Positions 1-7,621 of a DNA stretch of 9,242 nucleotides are shown here, piece after piece. The stretch spans positions 1 through 9,242 of the forward strand of contig SCTU01000196.1 in NCBI GenBank assembly GCA_004297315.1, read 5' to 3'. Source of the stretch: Dehalococcoidia bacterium. Lineage in GTDB: Bacteria; Chloroflexota; Dehalococcoidia; UBA2979. Each line of letters begins with the position of its first letter. Within the stretch, counting starts at the first letter, position 1. The notes under the pieces were generated by a model, which was not told where the DNA came from, did not search any database, and worked only from the letters and a program-made list of their open reading frames with translations. The translations under genes were made by a program, and so were the position numbers.

Positions 1-203
1 TCGTCGGAGGTGGGCAGGTCGCCGTGGAAGAGGAGGTACGCCGTCTCCTCGAAGGTGGAGCGCTGCGCGAGGTCGTGGATCGAATAGCCGCGGTAGCGCA
101 GTTCCCCCGCGCGCCCGTCGATGAAGCAGACGTCACTCCGGTCGAAGTAGACGCCGTTCAGCCCTCGGTGGACCTGGATCTGCTCGTCGGTCGCGTCCGC
201 CAT
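1..203 (-). CDS. gltA: Citrate synthase, N-terminal part (cut by window edge)
   Basis: Condenses acetyl-CoA and oxaloacetate to citrate, the entry step of the TCA cycle, in the cytosol. Reading the minus strand from the ATG at 203-201 gives 67 complete codons beginning MADATDEQIQVHRGLNGVYF. It continues with the typical citrate synthase N-terminal blocks FIDGRAGELRYRGYSIHDLA and FEETAYLLFHGDLPT (roughly residues 31-65). The spacing of these blocks near the N-terminus fits the short type of citrate synthase found in Gram-positive bacteria, archaea and many other phyla rather than the longer E. coli type. The catalytic His and Asp residues lie beyond the window. A purine-rich stretch (AAGGGCGAGGG on the minus strand) just before the ATG can serve as ribosome binding site. 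2-methylcitrate synthase shares this fold and cannot be excluded from the N-terminus alone, although acsA two genes upstream favours citrate synthase. Confidence 0.9.
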   Translation of the reverse strand, partial: MADATDEQIQVHRGLNGVYFDRSDVCFIDGRAGELRYRGYSIHDLAQRSTFEETAYLLFHGDLPTSD

Positions 204-229
204 CGCCCTCGCCCTTCGCCGTAGGGCAG

Positions 230-235
230 AGTCTA
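230..235 (-). promoter_or_regulatory. -10-like box for citrate synthase
   Basis: TAGACT on the minus strand, 26 bp before the citrate synthase ATG. It would place the transcript start near 223 and leave a short leader holding the ribosome binding site. No convincing -35 box is visible. The call rests on the same box type recurring before most genes in this window. Confidence 0.4.
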
Positions 236-275
236 ACGGCGCGGCGGCGCGAGCGTTCCCCGGGGGCCGGCGCCG

Positions 276-1124
276 CTACCGGGCCGCCTCGGCCAGCCGC
301 TGGGCCGCCGCCGTGCCGACCTGCGCGGGGACGACCGGCAGTGGCGGGATCGCCGTGCCCTCTGCCATGGCGACGATGACGATGCTACCGAGCAGGTCGC
401 CCTGCGCCGCCGAGATCGACACGAGGTGCTGCGTCAACGTGACCCCGCTCGCGGAGACACGGAGCACAAGTTCGGTGCCGCCGGCAGTGGAGGGCAGCCC
501 GGTCACCGAGGTCGCCTGCACCAGATCGACGTTCGCGCCCGGCAACTGCGCTGAAACGGTCTTCTGCAGCAGGTCCTGCATGCACCCGCGCAGGTCCTCG
601 GCGCGCGTCTCCCGCGCCAGCTTCACGGAGGCCTGCGCGTCCGCCGTTTTGCTCACCATCGACATCACCGAGGTGACGCCGTCGGGCCGGGCGAAGAAGC
701 GCGCCACGGAGTCGGGCGGGATCGTGTTTGCTGCCGGCGCTGACGGCTGGTTGGGGTAGCAGGCGGCGAGGAGGTCCTGCGAGACCTGCGCCGACTGCTG
801 GGCGGACGCCGATTTCGCCGCGTCGGCAAGGTCCTTGATGCCCAGGTCGACGACGCTCCAGCCGCTGCCCGGGACGTCCGAGCGCAACAACAACCCCTTC
901 ATGAGCGCGGCCTCAGCCTGGCTGCTGGCCGCAGACGTCGCCGTCGCAGTCGCGGTTGCGGTCGCCTTCGGCGTCTCCGTGCCCTTCGAGGCTGCCGTCG
1001 GCGTCCCCGTCGAGACGCCCGAGGCCGCCGGCTCCGGCTTCTTACTGCACGCGACCAGCACGCTGGCCGCGAGTGCGATCGCGAGGAGCGTCTGGATGCG
1101 ACGTAACGGCAGAAGTGACGGCAT
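276..1124 (-). CDS. Predicted lipoprotein of unknown function
   Basis: I do not recognise the family. The 282-residue product starts with a lipoprotein signal: Arg-Arg at 8-9, a hydrophobic stretch about 12-25, and lipobox LVAC with Cys26 as the predicted lipidated residue. It should be exported and anchored to the membrane by its N-terminus. Residues 27-73 are a low-complexity Ala/Thr/Ser/Pro linker, including an Ala-Thr alternation at about 54-63. The rest (about 74-282) looks like one globular alpha/beta domain with two cysteines, C122 and C181, that could form a disulfide. It opens with LLLRSDVPGSGWSVVD, a 'DvPxGW'-like stretch of the kind common in secreted proteins of uncharacterised function. 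I chose the ATG at 1124 because GAGGAG lies 8 bp upstream. The frame also opens at a GTG at 1160, but that start has no ribosome binding site and would bury the signal behind 12 extra residues. Substrate binding or sensing is possible, but nothing shows it. Confidence 0.8.
   Translation of the reverse strand: MPSLLPLRRIQTLLAIALAASVLVACSKKPEPAASGVSTGTPTAASKGTETPKATATATATATSAASSQAEAALMKGLLLRSDVPGSGWSVVDLGIKDLADAAKSASAQQSAQVSQDLLAACYPNQPSAPAANTIPPDSVARFFARPDGVTSVMSMVSKTADAQASVKLARETRAEDLRGCMQDLLQKTVSAQLPGANVDLVQATSVTGLPSTAGGTELVLRVSASGVTLTQHLVSISAAQGDLLGSIVIVAMAEGTAIPPLPVVPAQVGTAAAQRLAEAAR
937..966. repeat. Five imperfect GTCGCN hexamers
   Basis: Five consecutive 6-bp units (GTCGCC, GTCGCA, GTCGCG, GTTGCG, GTCGCC on the plus strand) lie inside the lipoprotein gene. 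They encode the Ala-Thr alternation of its linker on the minus strand. The units are a multiple of three, so copy-number change would lengthen or shorten the linker without breaking the frame. Third-position variation suggests the repeat is old or under protein-level selection. Confidence 0.7.
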
Positions 1125-1148
1125 GAAGGCGCTCCTCGACAAGGGCCG

Positions 1149-1178
1149 AGTGTAAGTCACGCCCTCAGTCGCTGTCGG
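1149..1178 (-). promoter_or_regulatory. Candidate promoter of the lipoprotein gene
   Basis: On the minus strand CCGACA (1178-1173) and TACACT (1154-1149) are separated by 18 bp, resembling a sigma-70-type -35/-10 pair (4 of 6 and 4 of 6 matches). Transcription would begin near 1142. The leader is then about 18 nt and contains the GAGGAG ribosome binding site. It lies in the 68 bp gap after the acsA stop codon, so the lipoprotein may be transcribed separately from acsA. Confidence 0.45.
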
Positions 1179-1192
1179 TCGCCTGGAGGCAG

Positions 1193-2941
<1,749 letters not shown>

Positions 2942-2980
2942 CGCGCGCCCCCTACCGTCCGCATCGCTAGCACGCCCGGG

Positions 2981-2986
2981 AGTATA
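2981..2986 (-). promoter_or_regulatory. -10 box for acsA
   Basis: TATACT on the minus strand (5 of 6 matches to TATAAT) lies in the 71 bp gap between the phosphotriesterase-family gene and acsA. It is conspicuous in such GC-rich surroundings. The predicted transcript start is near 2974, with a leader of about 33 nt. No clear -35 box is seen at the usual distance. It suggests acsA can be expressed independently of the upstream hydrolase genes. Confidence 0.5.
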
Positions 2987-3012
2987 GGACGGGCCACCGG
3001 GGAGCCGAGGCC

Positions 3013-4002
3013 CTACCGCCCCGCCACCCGCGCGGCCGCCTCGAATGTCGCGCTGATCGAACGGCTCAACAGGGCGTCGATGTCGGCGTCGGAGGCGCCG
3101 TGGGCGCGGAGCCAGGGGACTTCGAGGTCGGGGACGAGCGCCCAGACCTCGGGGCGGCGGTCCGGGTTCCAGCGGCCCCAGAAGGCGGCGGGTGAGCCGT
3201 CGTGGCCGAGGCAGGTCTGCTCCGCGTACCCCGCCTGCACGAGGCCGAGCGCGATTTTCGACCGCGCCTCGACGTACGCCGGGTCGGGCGAGAAGAAGCG
3301 GTCGAGTCCGACGGTCGCCCCGCGCTTCGCGAGGCCGGTGAGATAGTCCATGTCGGTTGTGTCGTTCGAATGGCCGATCGTCACGGCGCGCAGGTCGAGG
3401 CCTTCCGACTCGAAGAGGTCGAGCAGCGGCGTCCCAAGGCCGTCTGTCGCGAGCGTGTGGCAGGAGATCGGGACGCCCGTCGCCTTCGCCGCCCGCGCCG
3501 CGCCGCGCGCCATCTTTTCGAGGTGGACGCGAGGCGCGAACCGGCCCTCGTTCATCCGCGCCTCGAGGTCCCACGCGAGTTTGATGATGCCAGCCTTGAT
3601 CCCCGAGCCCTCGATCCCCTCCGTGATCTCCCGCGTGAAGTGCGCGGCGACCTCGTCCTCCGTCCAGCCGAAGTAGACCGAGGGCACCCAGCGGTAGACG
3701 CCGGTCGCGCATACGACGTTGACGCCGTGCTCCGCGTGGCGGGCCGCGACGGCCTGGAACAACCACATCTGCCGCCCGAGGTCGAACGGCGTGAGGTCGA
3801 TCAGGGAGTCGATGCCGGACTGGTGTACGCGCGCGAGCGCCTCCACGCAGCGGTCGACGATCTCCTGCCGGCGTGCGGGCGTGTCCATGAGGCCGGGGAT
3901 GTGTTCCATCCCGCCGCTGCCGTTCGTCAGATGCTCGTGCGAGAGCGTCCGGCCGAAGGCGGCGCTATCGATGGGGCCGCGGATCGTGTTCACCAGTGAC
4001 AT
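3013..4002 (-). CDS. Phosphotriesterase-family metal-dependent hydrolase
   Basis: A 329-residue member of the phosphotriesterase branch of the amidohydrolase superfamily, a TIM-barrel enzyme with a two-metal site. All ligand positions can be placed: His22 and His24 in SHEHL, the lysine expected to be carbamylated (Lys141 in AGIIKLA), His182 in ISCHT, His211 in IGHSNDTTD, and the catalytic Asp268 in CLGHDGSP. GVYRW (101-105) and REITEGIEGSGIKAG (124-138) are also typical. There is no signal peptide, so it acts in the cytosol. Family members hydrolyse lactones, organophosphate triesters or other esters and amides, and the sequence does not identify the substrate. The ATG at 4002 follows GGGAAGGGA by 7 bp, whereas a GTG 33 bp upstream lacks such a site. 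It lies 39 bp after the M28-like gene with no promoter-like box between them, so the two are probably co-transcribed and may act on related substrates. Confidence 0.88.
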   Translation of the reverse strand: MSLVNTIRGPIDSAAFGRTLSHEHLTNGSGGMEHIPGLMDTPARRQEIVDRCVEALARVHQSGIDSLIDLTPFDLGRQMWLFQAVAARHAEHGVNVVCATGVYRWVPSVYFGWTEDEVAAHFTREITEGIEGSGIKAGIIKLAWDLEARMNEGRFAPRVHLEKMARGAARAAKATGVPISCHTLATDGLGTPLLDLFESEGLDLRAVTIGHSNDTTDMDYLTGLAKRGATVGLDRFFSPDPAYVEARSKIALGLVQAGYAEQTCLGHDGSPAAFWGRWNPDRRPEVWALVPDLEVPWLRAHGASDADIDALLSRSISATFEAAARVAGR

Positions 4003-4041
4003 CGAGTGTCCCTTCCCTCTCGCAGCCGTTTGCACCGAGCG

Positions 4042-5226
4042 CTAGTCGAGCAGCCGCGTCAGCACGGTCCACATCGCGGCGCCCCAGCGCGAGACGCTTG
4101 CGGGGTCGCAGGCCTTGTCGAAAGTGTCCAGCGGGGAGTGGAAGTAGCGGTGGCCGCCGATGAAAGTGACATAACGACCTTTGTATTGAGCGATGTTTCG
4201 TGCCTCGCCGCCCCCGGGCTGGCCGGCCTCCACCGCCTCGTACCCCTCGACGCCGGCTGAGGCGAGCGCCTCCGTCGTCAGCGTGTGCAGCGCCTCGTCC
4301 GCCGCGCCGATGCGTGCGACCGCGTCCTTCGCGCCGATCGAGGCGCCGAGGTGGAGCCAGGCGTGCGCGCCCTGCGGGAGGGCGGGGCGCTTCTTGATGA
4401 ATTCCTCGAGGCCCGCGTGGTGCAGTTCATGGCCGGACGAGGCGAGGAAGTGGACCGTGCGGCGCCGCGCGGGGAGCGCCGCGAGGGCCTCCGCGAGCGC
4501 GAGCCAGATCGTGAGGCCGCCCCCGCGCTCCGCGGAGCACGTGAACCAACCCGACTTCGGCGTCATCACGACGATCGGCGCGGCGGCCTCATCGCTCCCA
4601 CGGAGCGTGGCGACGACGTTCGTCGCGCGGGAGTTCAGCCGGTCGCCGTCGATCTCGAGGGTGGCCTCGCCGCCGAGGAGCAGGGCGGCCGTGAGGCGTC
4701 GCGCCTCCTTCGAGGCGACCTGCAGGACGGGCACGCCGAAGGGCTGGCGGATGTGCTCGGCGTTCCTGAGCACGATCTCCCCCTCTGGATCCCCGGTCGG
4801 GACGACGATGCCGAGCACGCCCTCGCTCGCGAGGCCGGAGTAGAGGGTGCGCGCGTCCGGTGCGCTCCACTTGCGCTCACCGCGCAGCGCGGAGGCTGCG
4901 ATCAGGATCTTGCCGAACGGCTCCGGGTCCCCGTCCTCGCCGAGGTCGCCCGTGACACCGCCGATACGGGTGAAACCGCCGTCGTACATCGGCTCGCCGT
5001 CGACGCTGCCGTCCGCCCACGTGAAGCGGGCGCGCTGCACCTCGACGCGGGGGAACGGAAAGCGTTCTGACTCGGCGGTGACGCCGGCGGCGCGCAGCTC
5101 GGCGATCAGCCAGTCGGTCGTGCGGTCGTCGCCCCGCCATCCGGTGCGATGGATGCCGAAGCCCTCGTAGGCGCGGATGCGGGCTTCGATGCGCGCGGGG
5201 TCGAGGCCGGGCGGAAGCGAGGACAT
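4042..5226 (-). CDS. M28-family peptidase-like protein with degenerate metal site
   Basis: A 394-residue protein without signal peptide, hence cytosolic, laid out like an M28 aminopeptidase. There is an N-terminal helical part (about 1-55), an inserted PA-like domain (about 80-195, with FGKILIA, GLASEGVLGIVVPTGDPEG and PFGVPVLQVA), then the peptidase-like core starting TNVVATLRGS (202-211). The core lacks most zinc ligands. TPKSGW (222-227) stands where the family has a His-x-Asp motif. SAERGGG (231-237) replaces the bridging Asp segment. The Glu-Glu pair becomes His266-Glu267 in SGHEL, and LGASIG (293-298) stands where a ligand Asp is expected. Only the last ligand region, FHSPLDTFDKACD (362-374, His363), looks normal. 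The reading frame is intact, so it is not decaying. It may be a non-peptidase enzyme, a protein using another mechanism, or a binding protein. The ATG at 5226 follows AGGAG by 5 bp. It is first in a probable unit with the phosphotriesterase-family gene. Confidence 0.78.
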   Translation of the reverse strand: MSSLPPGLDPARIEARIRAYEGFGIHRTGWRGDDRTTDWLIAELRAAGVTAESERFPFPRVEVQRARFTWADGSVDGEPMYDGGFTRIGGVTGDLGEDGDPEPFGKILIAASALRGERKWSAPDARTLYSGLASEGVLGIVVPTGDPEGEIVLRNAEHIRQPFGVPVLQVASKEARRLTAALLLGGEATLEIDGDRLNSRATNVVATLRGSDEAAAPIVVMTPKSGWFTCSAERGGGLTIWLALAEALAALPARRRTVHFLASSGHELHHAGLEEFIKKRPALPQGAHAWLHLGASIGAKDAVARIGAADEALHTLTTEALASAGVEGYEAVEAGQPGGGEARNIAQYKGRYVTFIGGHRYFHSPLDTFDKACDPASVSRWGAAMWTVLTRLLD

Positions 5227-5278
5227 CGGCGCTCCTATGCATGCGTGCGGCCACGCTCGAAGGCCGGCCGCGCGCCTC

Positions 5279-5308
5279 GATGTACGCCCCGCCTCGCGGC
5301 GGCGTCAA
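5279..5308 (-). promoter_or_regulatory. Tentative promoter of the M28-like gene, with dyad in the spacer
   Basis: On the minus strand TTGACG (5308-5303) is a 5 of 6 match to the -35 consensus. A weak -10 candidate, TACATC (5284-5279), follows 18 bp later. The spacer contains a 5-bp inverted repeat, CCGCC-tcgc-GGCGG, at 5289-5302. The predicted start near 5272 would give a 46 nt leader ending in the ribosome binding site AGGAG. The weak -10 box keeps this uncertain. Confidence 0.3.
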
Positions 5309-5362
5309 ACCCCACGCGACAGGAGGCGCGGCGTCGTTCCCGCGCCTGAGCGAGACCCCGCG

Positions 5363-5368
5363 TAGAAT
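5363..5368 (+). promoter_or_regulatory. -10 box for the secreted protease gene
   Basis: TAGAAT (5 of 6 matches to TATAAT) lies 31 bp before the ATG at 5400. The predicted transcript start is near 5375, leaving a 25 nt leader with GAGGGG as ribosome binding site. No good -35 box is visible. The 173 bp between the divergent genes holds this box, the tentative minus-strand promoter and no other recognisable element. Confidence 0.45.
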
Positions 5369-5399
5369 CCAGGCCACCACCGATCGAGGGGCCCGACCC

Positions 5400-7022
5400 A
5401 TGCACCGCCTCATGCGTCTGTCTGCGCGTGCCCTTCGGGGGTCGTCCCTCGTGCTCGCCGCCGCAGCCGCGTGCCTCGCGCTGGCGGGCGGATCGAGCGC
5501 GGCGGCGTCCAGCGGCGGGGGCGAGACCTCCTTCGACGGCTCTGGCACGGTGCTCGTGCGGCGTGGCGACGGAAGCCCGGCCGAGCTCGTGATCCGGAAC
5601 TTCTCCACCAGCGGCTTCAGCGTGCGCTGGGCCTCAAACGCGATCCCGGTGGCCTTCTGCACGATCCAGGCCAACCGCCCCTCCACCGTCAGCGCGGAGC
5701 AGTTCCGCGGTGCCGTCCGCGCCGCAGCGGAAATGTGGAACAACATCGAAGCAGCGGTCGGCGTGCGCTACGTGGGCGACTGTCTTTCGCAGCGTGTCGA
5801 CTTCGACGACAACGTGAACGAGATCGGCTGGGACGACGCGCGCAACCTCGTGTCCGGCACACAGGCGGGTGTGACGCAGGGTTCCTGGTTCACGACGTTG
5901 GGGCGCCGTGACTTCGTCGAGGCGGACGTCGTGTTGGACAGCCGCCTGAGCGTCCCCGAGGTCTGCATGCGGACGGTGGTGGCGCACGAGATGGGCCACG
6001 CGATCGGCTTCGGGCATTCCGACTCCCGCGCCGACCTCATGTACCCCTCGTTCACTTCGTCCGACCTGTCGACCTGCCGGCCGACCGCCTCCGACGAGGA
6101 GGCACAGTGGCTGGCCAACCTCTACGGCCCGAACCGGCGGCCATCTGTGACGCCGCCGGGGGATCGCATGGTGCAGGCCGGGGCGCCCGTGATACTGAGC
6201 GTGCTGGCGGCGGACCCCGAGGGCGACGCGATGACGTTCGCGTGGAGCCAGGTCAGCGGGACGCCGACAGCGCTGAACGGCAACGGCAATACCGTCTCGT
6301 TGACCGCACCGGCGAGCGGGACCGTGACGCTGGAGGTCAGCGCGTTTGACCGCTATCTGCATCGGTCGACCGCGCGCGTGACGCTGACGGCGACCGACCA
6401 GGCGCCCGACGCCGTGCCGGGGCCGCCGTCGCTGCAATCGATCCTGGCGAACCGCTCCCGCACCGCCTCGACGCTGAAATGGAGCCTGGTCGACGGGGCA
6501 CAGTCCCACGAGTTCTGCGTCACCCTCGGTGCGACGGCGACGTGCACAGCGCAGGCCACGCCGTCGGCCGACGTCGGTTGGGCGACGAGCCTCTCCTCGG
6601 GGGGGCAGGCGGACGAGCGCACCGTGCTCGCACTCGACATGCGGACGACGGGCATGCGCGCGTGCAACACGCGGGGCTGCTCCACCGCGGGGATCGGCCC
6701 GCTGATGGGCGGCTTCCGCTGGACGAACTGGGGCGTCTCCTATGACGTCGTCGCGATGGCGCTCGACGTCGCCGGGACGCCGCTGCGCTTCACGATCGGT
6801 GGGGCGGTGAACCTCGGCGATTCGCCTCGACGGTTCGCGGTCTATACCGGGCCTGAGGATGACCCGCAGCGCACGCTGGTCCGCGACTGCGGGATCCTCG
6901 ACCCCGGCCAGAGTTGCATCGGGTTCCTCGGGTCGGGCGACAACGGCCACGGAGAACTCGTGGTCGTCGCCTCCAGCGCCCCCGGCACGCCGGAAGCGGT
7001 CCACCGCGTGCGCGTGCGTTAG
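5400..7022 (+). CDS. Secreted matrixin-type (metzincin) zinc metalloprotease
   Basis: A 540-residue exported protein with a Sec signal peptide: Arg-rich start, hydrophobic core about 16-30, and probable cleavage after an Ala near 34-36. No usable lipobox is present. The protease domain (about 80-243) has the metzincin zinc site AHEMGHAIGFGH, with His196, Glu197 (general base), His200 and His206. The Met-turn LMYP (Met214) and a closing segment ending ANLYG also fit matrixins (M10-like). No cysteine-switch propeptide is seen, as is usual for bacterial members. Residues about 248-332 look like a PKD or cadherin-like beta-sandwich (VILSVLAADPEGDAMTFAWS). About 340-430 may be a fibronectin-III-like domain, and the last 110 residues are unassigned. 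The mature protein has ten cysteines, which suggests disulfides outside the cell. The ATG at 5400 has GAGGGG 9 bp upstream, and the frame's extension to 5241 would hide the signal peptide. It could act on environmental protein or on the cell's own surface. Confidence 0.88.
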   Translation: MHRLMRLSARALRGSSLVLAAAAACLALAGGSSAAASSGGGETSFDGSGTVLVRRGDGSPAELVIRNFSTSGFSVRWASNAIPVAFCTIQANRPSTVSAEQFRGAVRAAAEMWNNIEAAVGVRYVGDCLSQRVDFDDNVNEIGWDDARNLVSGTQAGVTQGSWFTTLGRRDFVEADVVLDSRLSVPEVCMRTVVAHEMGHAIGFGHSDSRADLMYPSFTSSDLSTCRPTASDEEAQWLANLYGPNRRPSVTPPGDRMVQAGAPVILSVLAADPEGDAMTFAWSQVSGTPTALNGNGNTVSLTAPASGTVTLEVSAFDRYLHRSTARVTLTATDQAPDAVPGPPSLQSILANRSRTASTLKWSLVDGAQSHEFCVTLGATATCTAQATPSADVGWATSLSSGGQADERTVLALDMRTTGMRACNTRGCSTAGIGPLMGGFRWTNWGVSYDVVAMALDVAGTPLRFTIGGAVNLGDSPRRFAVYTGPEDDPQRTLVRDCGILDPGQSCIGFLGSGDNGHGELVVVASSAPGTPEAVHRVRVR

Positions 7023-7028
7023 GCAGCG

Positions 7029-7457
7029 TCAGACGTCCGAGGGCCCGGCCGGAGCGTCCCCAAACGCCATGAAGTCCCAGCGGTAGAGGATGGCGAACCA
7101 GAGCGCCTTCGACGGTCGGTACGCGACGGCCGAGGCCACCACGCTGCCGATGGCGATCGTCCACAGCGGATCGAGGCCGGTGCTGGCGATCCAGTGCCAT
7201 CTCAGTTCGACGAACGAGAAGACGATGCCGAGCAGCGCCCCCACGCCGTAGCCGATGCCCGGCGCCCCGAGCCATGCGCCCTCGGAGGCCTCGTAACGCA
7301 GGTCGCAGCCCGTACAACGCGGCCGGAGCCCGGCGAACCCGGAAAAAAACCGGCCCTTGCCGCAGTGAGGACAGCGTTCCCGCACCACCGTGCGCCAGCA
7401 GGCGAGCAGGAGGCCGGTCTGCTCGCCCGGGCGGAGGTTCTTGCGGGCCGGGCTCAT
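7029..7457 (-). CDS. DUF983 family membrane protein
   Basis: A 142-residue member of the DUF983 family, whose function is not established. It shows the family layout: an N-terminal zinc-ribbon-like pair of motifs, CPHC (29-32) and CTGC (48-51), with KGRFFSGF between them. Two hydrophobic segments follow, at about 63-84 and 98-113, then a short third hydrophobic patch near 118-125 and a polar tail. It is expected in the cytoplasmic membrane with the metal-binding part in the cytosol. The gene converges on the protease gene with only 6 bp between stop codons, and I see no terminator there. The ATG at 7457 has no ribosome binding site, and a TAGACT box ends 6 bp before it, so the mRNA is probably leaderless. 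A run of seven A (plus strand, 7343-7349) encodes the Phe-Phe pair. The frame is intact, but this is a possible slippage or sequencing-error site. Confidence 0.85.
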   Translation of the reverse strand: MSPARKNLRPGEQTGLLLACWRTVVRERCPHCGKGRFFSGFAGLRPRCTGCDLRYEASEGAWLGAPGIGYGVGALLGIVFSFVELRWHWIASTGLDPLWTIAIGSVVASAVAYRPSKALWFAILYRWDFMAFGDAPAGPSDV

Positions 7458-7479
7458 GACTCGAGTCTACCGGACTCGA
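7458..7479. promoter_or_regulatory. Dyad overlapping the DUF983 promoter (operator-like)
   Basis: GACTCGAGTC (7458-7467) is a perfect 10-bp palindrome directly before the DUF983 ATG. Its right half, TCGAGTC (7461-7467), also pairs as an inverted repeat with GACTCGA (7473-7479) across 5 bp. The half-site therefore occurs three times within 22 bp. The dyad covers the minus-strand -10 box TAGACT (7469-7464) and the predicted transcript start. This arrangement fits a repressor site, or a hairpin if transcription starts further upstream. It lies about 30 bp from the menF -10 box, so it might affect both genes. Confidence 0.45.
7464..7469 (-). promoter_or_regulatory. -10 box for DUF983 (leaderless start)
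   Basis: TAGACT on the minus strand ends 6 bp before the ATG at 7457. Standard -10 spacing puts transcription at or next to the A of the start codon. The absence of any purine-rich ribosome binding site agrees with a leaderless mRNA. No good -35 box is evident. Confidence 0.45.
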
Positions 7480-7510
7480 CGCGCGGGCTCGCCGTACGGA
7501 TGCCTCGACC

Positions 7511-7516
7511 TATACT
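7511..7516 (+). promoter_or_regulatory. -10 box for menF
   Basis: TATACT, the same hexamer as before acsA, lies in the DUF983-menF intergenic region. The predicted transcript start is near 7523, giving a leader of about 99 nt if menF begins at 7622. A -35 match is not evident. The leader is GC-rich, and I see no recognisable riboswitch in it. Confidence 0.45.
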
Positions 7517-7621
7517 GAATTGACCTCGAATGACGGCGGTCGGGCGCTCCACCTTCCCGGCACTACCACGCGCACAGGCAGCGGCCCGGCCTGTCCTGCC
7601 GGCGCCCGATTGGTGGCGAGT

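Noticed and set aside
244..276. 7-bp inverted repeat GCGGCGC/GCGCCGC at the lipoprotein stop codon, considered as a terminator
   Set aside because: The loop is 19 nt, there is no T-run, and such G/C-only repeats are expected by chance in this base composition.
2942..3766. Upstream open extension of the acsA frame
   Set aside because: It overlaps the phosphotriesterase-family gene on the same strand, reads as Arg/Pro/Gly-rich noise, and lies upstream of the acsA ribosome binding site and -10 box.
4285..5070. 261-codon plus-strand frame opposite the M28-like gene
   Set aside because: Shadow of the GC-rich codon pattern. The minus-strand product shows coherent fold signatures and a ribosome binding site.
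5634..7004. 456-codon minus-strand frame opposite the protease gene
   Set aside because: Composition is Arg/Ala/His noise without motifs. The plus strand encodes a complete signal peptide and metzincin site here.
7343..7349. Run of seven A in the DUF983 gene, suspected of marking a frameshift
   Set aside because: The frame is intact on both sides, with the zinc-ribbon motifs and hydrophobic segments in register, so there is no sign of an error.
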